This document shows, piece by piece, positions 32,292 to 44,509 of a DNA stretch of 64,000 bases. The stretch is taken from NCBI GenBank assembly GCA_947311845.1, contig CAMZMU010000040.1:52929986-52993985 (forward strand), given 5' to 3'. A model generated the notes under the pieces. It had not been told where the DNA came from and ran no database searches. It worked only from the letters and a program-made list of their open reading frames with translations. Within the stretch, counting starts at the first letter, position 1. Every line of letters starts with the position of its first letter. The position numbers and the translations under genes are program-made. This DNA is from Poa pratensis (Eukaryota; Streptophyta; Magnoliopsida; Poales; Poaceae).

Positions 32292-34354
32292 TGAAAAGAC
32301 AAGGATGTCGCCTAGAGGGTGGGGGTGAATAGGCGATTAAAACTTTTCCGGTTTAGGCTTGATAAATGCGGAAATAAAACTTAGTGTTTAACTTATCAAG
32401 CACACAACCTAAATATACTAGACTCAACTATGTGCACCAACAACTTATGCTAAGTAAGGCCAGTAACAAGGAGATAGCAAGATAAACGACTTCAAGCACG
32501 AAGCCTATCACAATGTAAAGTGCATAAGTAAAGAGCTCGGGTATATAGAAATAACCGCGGCACACGGAGATGATGATGTATTCCCGAGTTCCTCCTTTTT
32601 AGGGGAGTACGTCTCGTTGGAGAGGTGTGAGCCACCACAACAGGTTGGTCTCAACGCCACAACGGGCTCACCTTCTTCTCCGATGAACTTCACCACAAAG
32701 GCTAGGTTCACCTTCAACTATCGGAATTCTTCGAGGCGGAATCCGGAGCCTTTACAAAAACAATCTTGGGGCACGCACCCACAACTGAATTGGGGGCTCC
32801 CAAACTGCTACAACCGTCTAGGGTCCAATGACCCAAGAGTAACAAGCTCACAAACTTTCAACTTCCACTAATCCTCGTGGAGAGCACAAACCGATGCACC
32901 AAATATGCAATGGAAGAACACAAGAAGTGCTCAAATCGTTCACTCACAAATCTCACCAAAAGCAATTAATGCTTATGGGGGAGAAGAGAGGAAGAACAAA
33001 GAAGAACTCAACAAATGGAACTCCAAGATCTAGATCCAAAGGGTTCCCTCACTTAGAGGAGAGATGTATTGGTGGTAATGTAGATCTAGGTCTCCTCTCT
33101 CTTTCCCTCAAAAAGATGCAAGAATTATTGGAGGGATTGAGAGAACTCAAAGCTTTGGAGGTCAACAATGGAGGAGGAGAGAGAGCAACAAAAACTTAGG
33201 AACCATTGGGGAAGAAGACCCCTTAGATAGGTCCCTACCAAATCCAACCGTTGGGGACAGTTTCCTGCCAGCGTACGCGAGCCCGGCCTAAAAAACCTGG
33301 AGGCGGCTGACCACCAGAGAGGCCCGGCCTTGGGCCCGGCCTTGGAGCTCGGCCAGGCCGGCCTAAAAAGGTTGGAGGCCGACTGACCACCAGAGGGGCC
33401 CGGCCTAGGGCCCGGTCTAGGCCAGCCAACCAGAAACTTAGAGAGATCTTTTTTAACCTTTAACTTTTGCATCCGGACTCCGTTTTTGATGATCTTAGGC
33501 TCGTTTCGAAGATAATCACAAGCTCTACAAGATCATGCAGAGAAACATCCTAGTCCAACAAGGGAGGATAAAACCAAATGTAGAAAGGTAAGCCTCTCTA
33601 AAATGGAACAACCGGTAAAACCTCCAACATAAAAAACGCAACAAGATATTCATATGAAATCCGTTTTTGATGAACTAGAGCTTGGTATGGAGATGAACAC
33701 AAGCTCTAAATTCACACATGGATAAAAACCAAATAAGAACCAAGAAATATGATATGCCATGAATGCAAAGGTTTGAGCTCTCCACAAAGGTGCGATCAAG
33801 TTACTCATATGAGAACCCCTCTTGATAGTATGACATCTATCCTATAACCCGGTCTCCCACTAACACCATGAGACCGGTAAAATAGAAACTCTATCAAGAT
33901 CATATCTTTGCCTTGCGCATTCTACTTGAGCTAGATGATGACGATCTTGATCTCTTCAAGTTGGAACATCTTTTCTTGATCGTGCTTGCTAGCACATTGC
34001 TTGATGAAGACTTCTCCAAATGCTCCCCCATACTCCATTATGGGAGAGCCTCGCTTAGCTCCGTCTTCATGTATCCATTGCAAGCTTCAGTCAAATGATA
34101 TCTTCCGAGATGATTCATATTGAACTTGCACTTCATATCTTCTAAATATATATAATGGCTTGGAGATGAACATGAATGTTCCCACAATCTTCTTTTCCAA
34201 GCCACGCTTTACCATGTAAGCTTCTAGAGTTCAACACATGAACTCCAATCTTTTTCTATGGACAAGATCTACAAGAATATCTCAATGCAAACATTAGTCC
34301 ATAAGGATTGTCATTAATTACCAAAGCCACACATGGGGGCACCATGCACTTTCA
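32292..34354 (-). mobile_element. Solo LTR with TSD ATATG
   Basis: 2,063 bp that on the minus strand begins TGAAAGTGCATGGTG and ends with GGCGACATCCTTGTC...TTTTCA. It is flanked by ATATG at 32287-32291 and 34355-34359. It belongs to the same family as the LTR at 53618-56157 (opposite orientation). No internal domain is left, so it most likely arose by recombination between two LTRs. A GC-rich repeat (CCGGCCTAAAAA, GACCACCAGAG, GGCCCGGCC words at 33270-33430) sits where the sister LTR has its 103-bp array. Confidence 0.88.
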
Positions 34355-34359
34355 ATATG

Positions 34360-34768
34360 GCATAATTCACATGTTTCTTACTAATAGTGCATACACTAAT
34401 CCACAAAATACTACAATAACAAACTGATCTAAGTGCTAGCATTGAAGAATAGCACACCAATCCATAATTTTCTCCCAATCTAAATCCCTAAATCGATACC
34501 GACCATATATTCCCATGAACCCTAGCTGAACCTCGGACAGAGCAGAGGGAGATAACAAAACAGAGAGAGTGGTGCGTACAATACCGCGGTGGCTCTTCAT
34601 TGTATCATCCCCAAACGTGTAGAATATCAATTTGAAATACTTTGTATTCTGAGCTACATAAAAATGTCAAAATGTGGATATGAGTGTGCGTAATTTTAAA
34701 TCTCTAAAAGATTTTTTTATTATAAAAAATTAAACTCATGTATATGATTTTCAAAAAAAAATATGGAG
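34360..34768. other. Intergenic, nothing recognised
   Basis: AT-rich sequence between a solo LTR and a retroposon insertion. Confidence 0.3.
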
Positions 34769-34783
34769 AGAGCACCGGATCTC

Positions 34784-35544
34784 TTTTTTTTTGATAGCTA
34801 ATACTTGTATTCATACTAAAAGGAAAACAGTACACGTCCAGATACAAGCAAAGAAAGAACAGAGAGGAAACAGAGACCGCTGCTGCCTCCCACCATCTTC
34901 AACCTCGAGGTCACCCAACGCGCGCACCCTCCACCGCCGGAGACGAGGAAGGAGACCGCCGCCAGGAGCACCCACCATGGAAACGGAAGAACTTCTTGCC
35001 CAAAGGCGTTGATGAGCCGCAACATCCACCAGCTTCGACGAGCTGGATCTGAAGACGCAGATTGACCATCGGCCGGGGATGCACCCCAAGCTCCTGCCGC
35101 CCCAGATCCAGGGCCAGCGCCACTCCACCTCACCGGAGGTGGCCGGATCTTCAACCTGCACGCCGCACAACCCCGCAGCAGCCGCCACGCAACCCCTCCG
35201 CCGGCCTCCTGTACAGTCGCCACCAAACTGCCGTCGCCGCCGGAGATAGCCACGGCAGAGAAGTGACTGACCCGCAACTCGGCAGCGCCGTCGACGACGA
35301 CGCCGGAACGGGGGAGCCGCAGAGCACCAAAAGGTCGACGCCGACGACCCCACCACGCCAGCGCCGCCCACAAACCCCCTATCTACACGCCGGAACGCAG
35401 ATCCGGGGATTCCCCACCCTCCCGCCGCCGTAGTGGTCGGCGGAGGGTGAGGAATCCCGCGGATACGCCGGCGGCCGCCGGGAAAGCCCGAGTCGCCTCT
35501 GAGCACTGTAGCGAGAGGGGAGGTTCCAGAAATAACGCGAGTGT
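34784..35544 (-). mobile_element. LINE-like retroposon with 15-bp TSD
   Basis: 761-bp insertion starting with a T-run (reversed tail) and turning very GC-rich. It is bordered by perfect AGAGCACCGGATCTC at 34769-34783 and 35545-35559. No reverse transcriptase motif is present, so it is either 5'-truncated or non-autonomous. Several overlapping ORFs inside have no recognisable domain. Confidence 0.85.
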
Positions 35545-35559
35545 AGAGCACCGGATCTC

Positions 35560-36667
35560 GATAGTCAAAGATACTTTCCCGGTGTTTGTTGCAGTTACCT
35601 CAATATTGGTGCTATGTGAAATGATGCATGCATGGGATGCGCATATGCATATCACTGTTGCACGATTATGTCCCTCCCTGCAAGCAAGCCTGGATGATTC
35701 AACAACGTTGATTTTACCGTCAACATGATGTCCTGTTGATGGCCGCTAGTACGCTTTGTTAGAAAAAAAGATGAAGCCATCCATGACATCACCGGTTCAC
35801 CCTACAAATAGGTGGCCGAACTAGGAAATGCGCAAGTCGGAATGCTCCTGTCCGAGAAAGAGAAGCAGGCAGACCACATCAGCAAAACGCGCCGATAAAC
35901 TAAGTGCGCAGAGTCTAAAAAAAAACTAAGTGCGCAGGTAACCACGCGTCAAGCTGCAGCCCAGACGCACGCAGCTCATCATCGTCAGGAACGAGCACTA
36001 TACAAAACAAAACTGCTAGAGCAGATGCAGATCTGGAATCAGCGAGCCAGCAACCGCCGCTTAAACAAAGCTGAACCTCACATCAGTCATCAGAAGGCCT
36101 CCATCCAGAAACAAATGTTGGCCCGGTGAAAACATGCCCCCAAGAGGTAAGTAGCTGTGTAGCTGGTCAGTCCCTGTCAGTCGCCACCACACCTGGGAAC
36201 TCGCAGCGACAGCGAGGCTGGGCGAGCGTCGTCGTGGGCTCGTGACGTGGCTCTGAATTAGTCTATTCGGAGCGGACGAGTTTGTGGAAAGAAAAGAAAA
36301 TCGGAACGGAAAGTGCTTCGGCTCCAAGGAAGGAATGAAGGGTCGGAGGTGGCGGCGCGTGGCGAGGGCGCGGACTGCGGACGTGTGCTGGGTTTGAACT
36401 TTGAAGACGGAAAGGGACGGCGCGGACTGGCGGACACGTGTAGCCTGGAGGATATTGCGAGCCGTACGGGCGGCCTCGAAGCTGATTTGGTGGGCGCGGC
36501 GTGGGGGTCAGGTTCCGGAGGGTGACGTGGGGCGTCTACGATCAAGGGGATGGGGATGAGCACGTGGGCGGGACCCACCATCGCTTCAACACGTCCGCGG
36601 AAAGGGCGACGGGTCGCGCCGCGTCTAAAAGACGTTTCCGGCTCTTGCAGACTTGCATTATATGCTA
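35560..36667. other. Mixed intergenic DNA with a GC-rich block at 36180-36630
   Basis: The GC-rich block has the base composition of a grass promoter or first exon, and minus-strand frames run through it (36680-36258, 36327-36061). No start, splice pattern or domain could be defended, so no gene is called. Confidence 0.35.
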
Positions 36668-36791
36668 CTCTCGGTTCCAAAATACTTCACGTATTTTTTT
36701 ATATTAAATATGGATGTATTTATATGCTAAAACACATCTAGATATATTTTTATTAAATAAATTCAACTTAAATATTTTGAAACGAAGAGGG
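36668..36791. mobile_element. Degenerate Stowaway-type MITE
   Basis: 124 bp, left end CTCTCGGTTCCAAAATA and right end ATTTTGAAACGAAGAGGG, bordered by TA. It is diverged from the consensus CTCCCTCCGTTCC. Confidence 0.6.
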
Positions 36792-37601
36792 TAGTATCGT
36801 GTTTCCTTTTCAGTCAGCAAAGTGCTCCTGTTCATGGTCTAGTATAGCGGCATCAGATTTTTGTGTGATTTTAGAGAGAGACGTGCTTTGCTCGAGTCCA
36901 CATGTCTAGTGATCTCGATATTACAATAATTAAATAATGATATTTTGAAGTTTCAAGAAATTCGAAAAAAAACTACAGAAAACATTTCTATTTCATAACT
37001 GGAGGAGAACTAATAGAATCCACACTGTTTTATTGCATTGGTGAATATTTTAAACAATGTTGTTTCGATAGCAAGCATAGCGAACCTGCACACTTCGTTA
37101 AATTTTAACTTGCTAGACAATTGCGGACATAAAAAGTAGTTTCATTGGTTGAGTATACTCTAAGAGTTTCTATCAATATGTTTACTTAATCGTACACTAG
37201 AAATCTGTTCAGATATTTTTCGTCATACTTTTTACACGTATTTATCATAATTCATATAAGTTATATATATTATGCTTTGTAGAAAAAAGTTCTAAACAAA
37301 CTTTTGTTATAGATACCAGATACCGTTTAATGTCTCCCAATATTCAATACCAACAAAATACACGCCAACTAATGTTTACTAATATATTCTAAATTATATG
37401 GTTAAATTATGCGAACAAATAAAAAATTATACTCTGTAAAATGATAAAAAAACCTAAAGAATTATAAAAGTTCAGTACAAATTGTATTAATCGTGATTTG
37501 CATATGGCCCAATAATTCATAGGACCAGCCCCGCTTGCCCTCGTGTTGATATGTTCATATGGTGTAACGAGCCGAGCTTAGGACATCAAAATATGAGTTA
37601 T

Positions 37602-39655
37602 ACTCCCTCCATTCCAATGAACAGTGCGTGTTGTTCTTCCAAAAGTACCCCTTCCAACCATTTAAATAGACCTAGAAAAACGGGAAAGCAAAACTTATTG
37701 CGTGCTGTAATTGGCCATGCATGGCGCACGGGGGGAGAGGAGGAGGAAAATTAGGAGAGAAACGGTTACTATGTGATGCATGTAAAATGCATACATGAAT
37801 TTTGCGTTATTTTCACTTATATTCCAGTCATATTTGCATCATATAAGGGTTATATCACTGTTTATAATGATTTTGGAAATATTTGATATGTTTCCTAATT
37901 TTTATAGAATTAACCCTGCACAGGCAGAAAACCTTTTTTCTATATTTTAATGTTTCAGGGACCCAAACGACGTCCAAATGACCTGAAAATTTACGAGCAT
38001 CAGTTTTTGGAAGGAACAAAGCGTGGGAGCGAAGGAAGCAAACAAGCGGAGGCCCGAGGGCCCAGATGAGTGGGCCCACGCGGCCCATGTACCTGGCCGC
38101 GTGGGACCCCCCTTTTGGCCCTCGGAGCTCCGTTGCCGTCGATCTTTCCTCCACCGACTCGGTTTTGACCTAAAACCGCCTATAAAAATAGTCCCCCGAC
38201 GTTCTCTGGAAGGAGCGCCGCAGAAACACAGAAACACCGAAACAGAGCTCTGGAGTTGCAGATTGGAGGGGGGAAACTCCGGCGGGGCGCTGTCGGCGTG
38301 GTCTCCATCTTCTCCAACGACTTCTCCACCGTCTCCATGATGAAGAGGGAGTAGTCCACCTCTGGACTATGGGTTTGTGGAAGTAACTTATGTATCTCTC
38401 TCTCTTGAGCTTCACTAATTAGTACCGTATGAGCTGCTGAACATGATTACGGTCTTCTATGTAATACCTTTGTGGTGGATCTTTTTATGAGTTAATATAT
38501 GTTTGAGATTGCAATGGTTTTGTTTCAGTTATGAAAGTAGATGCATATTATGTACCCCGTTCTTATTTACTTGTCATGATCAAGCATGTTTATGAGAACG
38601 TGTGAGGGGGAACGTGTGCATTAGTTGGAGTAACGGGAGGTGGCTAGTGCAGTGAACGTGAGAGAAAGTTCTGCGATCCACTTGGGTATCTCTTCCTTAC
38701 TGTGTTGCCTCACTAGGGATAAAAAGAAATACCATGCTACCGGAGATGTGGGTGTGACCATTGCCACTACTCCATGACTAGATCTAGCATGTTCTTATTT
38801 TAACTTCATGTCATGATACTTATTGCTATACTCTAAGTTATCTTAATTACTGAGGTGTTATGATTTAGTTCGCATCTTGGTGGAGTATAAGAGAGACTAA
38901 TAACCAAAAGGTCTCTATGTTAGGACGTGATGCCCATATAATTATAACTTGTCATTAAACTGTTGTGTTGCAATATCATATGTCAACTCTAGTGTTCCAT
39001 TGTCTACCACTTTATTAAAGAGAGAGTGCATTTGTGAAACCATGAACCCGGTCCATTTTTAATCATAAGAAACACTTTTCCAACCACTTTTACCACTTTT
39101 CCATTTTCTGCCATTATTAAATACGAAAATACAAAATACTTTTCCATCTTGCATTCATCATATAAAACCCAAAAATATCATTTATCATTGCTAACACCAT
39201 CCTTGCATATTTATTTACCACCATTGCATATTTATTTCTTGTTTGCATTGCATATTATCTTGATATCATTCTCACACCTTGTGCTTGACAACCACTAGGT
39301 GAGGTTGAGGACCAAAACATTTACTTTGTTTTGTAGGTAACTAAAAGAAGGATAGGAAAGATAAATCTTCACTACTGATTCCCCGAGAGTTCGATATTAA
39401 ACCCTCGAGTCACCCCTCGTGGGGAAAACACGTCTTACACTTACTACACACTCTGCACTTGAAGTCTCAACCTAACCCATTTATTTTTCACGCAGGTAAC
39501 TACGTGAAGGGCCATCACTATGCCATTTCTATTGGCCGTTGCATGCAGAATGCGTCTGAGACAATTAGTGGTAAAGTTGGAAAATATTATCGTTGCCTCA
39601 GCCTCCTCAATGGACGAGCCAACGCATGCACGCCTTGTTTAGAGGCACATAGGGG
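37602..39655. mobile_element. Nested insertion: MITE plus LTR-type sequence
   Basis: Absent from copy B at the matching point (about 45247). It begins with a CTCCCTCCATTCC Stowaway-like end at 37602. About 37766-39440 has LTR-retrotransposon character: a long non-coding stretch with a GC-rich GGGCCCACGCGGCCCATG block and a CTCGAGTCACCCCTCGTGGGG segment near the right side. No polymerase ORF, and TSDs were not resolved. Confidence 0.5.
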
Positions 39656-40301
39656 GTATAGTACTAGGATTGTATATGACATGCTTTAGCGAGAACAAGC
39701 ACCCTAATGATACAACTTTGGAATTTTTTTAGAATTGTTTTTAACCTCGCCTACAAGTTAAAATATTGTTGATGCATTTCACTCTTTGAACCACCTAGAG
39801 CCGTCCTTAGTATCTGAACCGTCAGTTCAAACTGCGTTGAAAATTCGTAACAAAACATAATCTATAAACCTAGTTTTTCGGTGCAACCGCTTTATAAAAA
39901 TTAGGAGAGTAACACATTATTAATTGTTGTAAACTTCTAGATAAAATCATGAAATTTACTTCTACCTCTCGAGCTCCAGTGATCTTCTTTTCTAAAAAAA
40001 ATCGAAAAGTTCAGCTTTAGGTCACCGAAAATTCAGAGAAAAAGTATGTAAGTGCATATACATGTCTATTATATACAAGCAAATTTTCATAAAAATATAT
40101 TTTTATATGTGATCTGCGCACACAAAAAATGTTTGAAGGCAAATTTTTTTTAGCCTGTTCATAGCTACTCCCTCCGTTCTAATTTACTTGACTTAAATTT
40201 ATCCAAATATAAATGTATCTATACTTGTTTGTCCAAATATGAATCTTGTGTGCCCTACAATATACCTTGTTATCTAGCAAAACTTAAAAGATGTGTATGT
40301 A

Positions 40302-40401
40302 CTCCCTCCGTCCAGAAATATTTATCACGAATTTATCTAAATACTGTGTGTACGTATATCTGAATTAGATAAATCTAAATCAAGTACTACCAGAACGAGG
40401 G
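40302..40401. mobile_element. Degenerate Stowaway-type MITE
   Basis: Ends CTCCCTCCGTCCAGAAATA and a degraded CCAGAACGAGGGA. A second CTCCCTCCGTTC end at 40168 lacks a visible partner and may be a truncated neighbour. Confidence 0.5.
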
Positions 40402-40478
40402 ATTTCTAATTAATGGGGTAAAAATCTCCAACCCTAAAAGACGGCTAGAGTTGTTGCAATGTCTCAAAGAGATGATAT

Positions 40479-40768
40479 CTTTTTTCTATTGCGAAACACA
40501 GTACAACACTGACGCTCACAAACACGTGCACACACTCACCCCTTGAACGCAGGCACGCACACCGTAACCCTATGAGCACCTCCGAAAGACTGAGCCAGCG
40601 GTCGGGTCTTGAGATTGACGAAGTCATCACAGACGCCTCGCTGTCGACGGGAACATCGCCTCCCACTGAAGAATAATCCGCCTAAATGAGAAACACCAAT
40701 GTCAAATCTAGGATTTGAATTCTGTTGGGCTGGGGGTACAACCACCCTCCTAACCATCCTATAGGTTT
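40479..40768 (-). mobile_element. tRNA-derived SINE with 15-bp TSD
   Basis: 290-bp insertion bordered by perfect TCAAAGAGATGATAT (40464-40478 and 40769-40783). Read on the minus strand its 5' end carries a tRNA-like A box (ATGGTTAGGAGGGTGGTTG) and a B-box-like stretch (AATTCAAATCC), and it ends in an A-rich tail. This layout fits the Triticeae Au-type SINE group from memory. Copy B at about 46335-46350 is uninterrupted. Confidence 0.85.
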
Positions 40769-40810
40769 TCAAAGAGATGATATATTTGTTGTGCGTGATT
40801 TTGACGATTG

Positions 40811-41804
40811 GATCGCGTCCCCTCCCCCTGTGTCGCTCCCGAGCGGGCGACCCGGGGGCAACCCGCAAAACCCTAGCCATCGGGCAACTGTCGCCGTCGC
40901 CGCCTCTCTCTGCGCGGTGGCGTCGGCCTCGTCTTCCAAAGGAAGCGGGCACAACGCCGGCCCCCCTGAGCAGAGGAGGCCGCGTTCTTCGGTGCGGGAA
41001 CGCTGGGGCGGCGGCTCCTTCAGGTGGTGCGGGAACGCTGGGGCGGCGGCTCCTTCAGGTGGTGCGGGAGCTGAAGCCGGCGACGACGACTCGGCCGCTC
41101 GGGCGGCGGGCCGGCGGCGCGCGCGGGGTCGTGGATGCGGAGCTCCTGCGGCCTTGGTCAGACGACCATATCTGAGGTTGCTGCCGGCGGCGCCCCTCCG
41201 GTGCTCCTTCGGCGACAGGGCCTGGCCCTGCTTGCCGGCTCCGACTTCGGCCGGGGTTGGTGCGTTCGAGGATATGCTGGTCCGTTGGGGCTTAGTGCTC
41301 GTGGCCAATGGCAGGAACTCCCAGGTGGTGTCGATCTGGTGCTGAAGGACGTTGGTGAGTCCCCCGGGTGAGAACCCAGCTTCTGACTTGCTCGGAGCCG
41401 ATGATGGCGGCACCTGCGTGTCGTCCCCTTCCTGAAGGCATCATCGAGGAGGGAAGACTGCACCTCCTCCTGCCGCCTCCGGGGGAAGCCCTTGATCTGT
41501 AGATCAGATGATGGCGGCACAGTGGTGGCTATGGTGGTGGTTGCGGAGTTCCACGTTGTGGCTTGCGCGGCAACGACGACGAGCGATGGTTTGGTTGCGG
41601 CAAGATCTTGGTAGTCGGCTCTTGTTCCGGCGTGTTCGACTCGTCTTCTCGCTGGACTTCCCCTGCTATGAAGTCGGAGCTGCGACCGGCGTGTCTGTGA
41701 CGACGATGACGTGCGTGGGGCAGTCGGGCTGTGGCGACCTTCGTCGGCGCGGATCCTGCGCATCTCCTCTGAATCGGAGCTGGACCTTCCTCGGTTCAAT
41801 TTTT
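40811..41804 (+). mobile_element. GC-rich retroposon, about 1 kb, with 12-bp TSD
   Basis: Flanked by TTTTGACGATTG at 40799-40810 and 41805-41816. Copy B (about 46370-46385) lacks it. The right end is a T-run directly before the TSD, as in plant retroposons that end in poly(T). It contains a direct duplication (41006-41061: GGAACGCTGGGGCGGCGGCT twice) and many overlapping ORFs without domains. Confidence 0.75.
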
Positions 41805-42400
41805 TTTTGACGATTGAATATTCCTGGACCTGGACCAGGGGTACACGGCTCTACGCCTCTACGGAACTACTAAAACATTACGCACTCCCAGGTTAACCGA
41901 CTATGAACAGGTCGCGTCAGGCCGTCGCTTTTCCTCTGGGCAGTACGTTACGTAGATCCAAAACCCCAGGCCGAAGGGATATCGCTTTTGGACTTGGACC
42001 GACGCCGACCAGAAAAACAAAAGGCAGGCAAGGGCGAGAACGGCGTGTTCTCGTTTTCAGATGAGCGGCGACGGACCTTGGGCGCGGCTTGGTCGTGTCC
42101 GTCCACGTGAAGCAACTTCCGTGGCGGAACTGGTGCTTGTCGCGAAACAACGAGTCCACGAGCTTGGGCGGTGGTGAAGAGTGGCGGGCGGCGGCCGCGG
42201 ATGGATCGTGGACCCGGTCCTGGTCGCGAAAGTGTTTCGTCGTCTCCATGCAGTTCGGGGTGAACCTTGTTTTGGGCTAAAAGATAGGGATGGTGGTTTA
42301 GTGCCAATGGCCCATGTCAGCTAAGCATGTGTATGGGCTCGAGCTCGCACACCATATCCATGGGCTATATGAGCCTAAGATCGAAAGCGAATTGTCGAAA

Positions 42401-42819
42401 AATTTAAAAAAAAAATCAAAAGCGAACGAACACTTCTGGGTTCTTCGAGCAATCACTCCTCAGACATCAAGGCAGTTGTGCTTTTAATAGAGTTATTATT
42501 ATTTGGCTCGTTTGTCTTTGATCAGTAGTTAAAAGTGGGAATTTGAAATCCTGATCCATAAGTCCCTCCCTTTACATTTAGTTTGCGTTCTGAACAAATT
42601 ACATATACCAGTATGTAGGCCTTGCATGAGCTAAATTATAAATTATACTCCGCATGTTGCTATATACTAGTAGTGGGTAGGATGGACTAAAGTGACACCC
42701 GGTGCATTTACCACTCCGCATGTTGCTATTCCATGCCCATCCTCGTCGCCTCGCCTAAAAGCGCATGCATGGCCAGCTAGTTGCGCGCCTCTCTCAACTT
42801 TGCAAGCGTGCGGCTTCGC
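42401..42819. other. Intergenic between duplication copy A and a hAT element
   Basis: No gene seen. A short match to 46870-46920 (AACAGAGTTATTA / AATAGAGTTATTA) suggests the duplication frays out here. Confidence 0.35.
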
Positions 42820-42827
42820 ATAGCAAC

Positions 42828-43900
42828 CAGGGCCGGCCCTGAGGGGGGTCAGGGTGTGCGGCCGCCCCGGGCCCCCAAAATACTGGGGCCCCACCCAGGA
42901 ACTGTATGTACGTATAGCTATAGAGTAAGTTTGGTCACGCCAGCAGAAAAAAAAGACAATGGGCTGGATGGTACGTGCCCACGGAACATAGCACCGCTAA
43001 ATCACACTGCTAGCAATGAAAGCAGAACGCACACACATGTCGCACACACCCAGCCATCGCGGCGATTCAGTTTCCGTAAATTTTCTATCGCGGTCGCCGC
43101 GTGTCACGCCGCGTCGAGTCCATCTCCACTCCCCAGTTCGTTCCCCATCCAGACCGCCGCCACCACGGTAATTTTCTTGGCTTTTTCATCACCAGTGCAC
43201 GCTTTTTTTCTATCTGTAATGCGTAATCATTCAATTTAATTTCCTTCCAATTTCATAGTCAGTGGGCTTGTCCATTTCAATTCACGAGGCCCTTAAGTAC
43301 ACCGCACCGATTCGCCTCTTATCTTTCCCCGTCTCTGGAATACTTTGTTTTTTCGTCTCGGGAATACTGACACAGAGGCAAATGCACAAATAACTGAATC
43401 AAACTGAGATCTATTATTATTATTCCGTAATCACTAATTTCTATCTTCACATACATGATGCCTAGCTACCACCATTTATTTTCAATATTTGATGTAATTT
43501 TTTCTAGCATTATTTATCATATCGCTCATCACATATCCACCTGGTAGTGCCAATCACATAGAGAAGATACTCACAATTTTTTCAGAAGTAACACAGGTGT
43601 TTCGATAAACCCAAATGATGGGTTAATATGAGACTTTTGAATTTTGGCGTTGGAGCAAGAGCAATCAATTAATGAGAATATTGAATATGACCGACAATTT
43701 TTTTTGAGCGGTAACGTACTTTGCATCAAAACAATGTATAAATTTAAGTGTATAAAATAATATGTATAATTTTTTGGATGCATTTAAGTGTTATACCGAA
43801 TACATATTTTTATATGTATATTATTAGTGTTTTTTGTCTATATTAAGGGCCTCAAATTTTGGTATCGCCCCGGGCCTCCAAAATCTCAGGACCGGCCCTG
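42828..43900. mobile_element. Non-autonomous hAT element with 8-bp TSD
   Basis: 1,073 bp with ends CAGGGCCGGCCCTGAG and CTCAGGACCGGCCCTG (15 of 16 matched as inverted repeats) and perfect TSD ATAGCAAC at 42820-42827 and 43901-43908. No transposase ORF. The 8-bp TSD and CAGGG start indicate the hAT superfamily. Confidence 0.9.
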
Positions 43901-43908
43901 ATAGCAAC

Positions 43909-44509
43909 TCCCGCTCTTCTCGTCCAGCGGGCGCCATTTTTCTTCAGGTCAAAACCAGTGAACTCAAAGCGCTTATTTAACTACGAAAATGGAAAAGTTG
44001 AGCACCAGCTTTTCGCCCAATTTCTAAACCCAAAATTTTAGAGAGCCATTTTCCTTTTTTCAATTTTGCTCCTCTACTCAATCTCTATAAAACACTCCGA
44101 TGGTGAAACAGTGGAGCCATTGCCGCAACTTTCGCCTCCTCTCTTCTTCTCTCATGCTTGCATACCATGGACACCGATTAATAGATCAATTTGGAAGACC
44201 TGGACCTGAATCAGCTGATCAATTGGGATGAGATCGAAGAAGAAATGGGGACGTGTTCGGACTCAAACAATGTTTACGTCTTTGAAGAGAACGATGAGAG
44301 TAAGCTCAAAGCTATGCTCCCGTGATGCGGCCGGGAGGTAGTCCAAGACGACGGGCGAACCGACACACACCAACCGACCTAGCCGGCCCAACTCGCGTCA
44401 ACAAACGATGACACACCAGCGAATCGCTCCGCGCTCCAGGGAACTAAACAGACACCGACAGGTGGGCCTGGAACTGTTGGACGCCCCACAGCTCAAATCC
44501 CCAGGAGCT
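43909..44509 (+). other. Possible decayed gene fragment
   Basis: TATAAAACAC at 44086 precedes ATG at 44167. After four codons (MDTD) two stops occur, then the frame stays open to 44326 (NLEDLDLNQLINWDEIEEE, acidic). The order TATA, leader, ATG suggests a real but broken first exon. Family not recognised. Confidence 0.35.

Larger units (their letters stand above)
36880..42400 (+). repeat. Segmental duplication, copy A
   Basis: Collinear with copy B (44510-46900). Matching anchors: GTGCTTTGCTC (36885/44528), AACAATGTTGTTTC (37056/44704), ACACTAGAAATC (37193/44840), AATATTCAATA (37339/44985), TTTAGCGAGAACAAGCACC (39686/45278), GCTAGAGTTGTTGCA (40444/46321) and CAGGTCGCGTCAGGCCGTCG (41910/46516). 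Copy A is interrupted by a MITE/LTR cluster (37602-39655), a SINE and a retroposon. No intact gene was found in either copy. Confidence 0.8.

Noticed and set aside
36061..36680. Minus-strand ORFs with a GQHLFLDGGLLM stretch resembling dehydrogenase tails
   Set aside because: Only one short stretch is suggestive. No splice pattern or further motifs could be found.
40725..41810. Several ORFs of 100-214 codons on both strands
   Set aside because: They fall inside the retroposon with TSD TTTTGACGATTG and show only GC-driven open frames.
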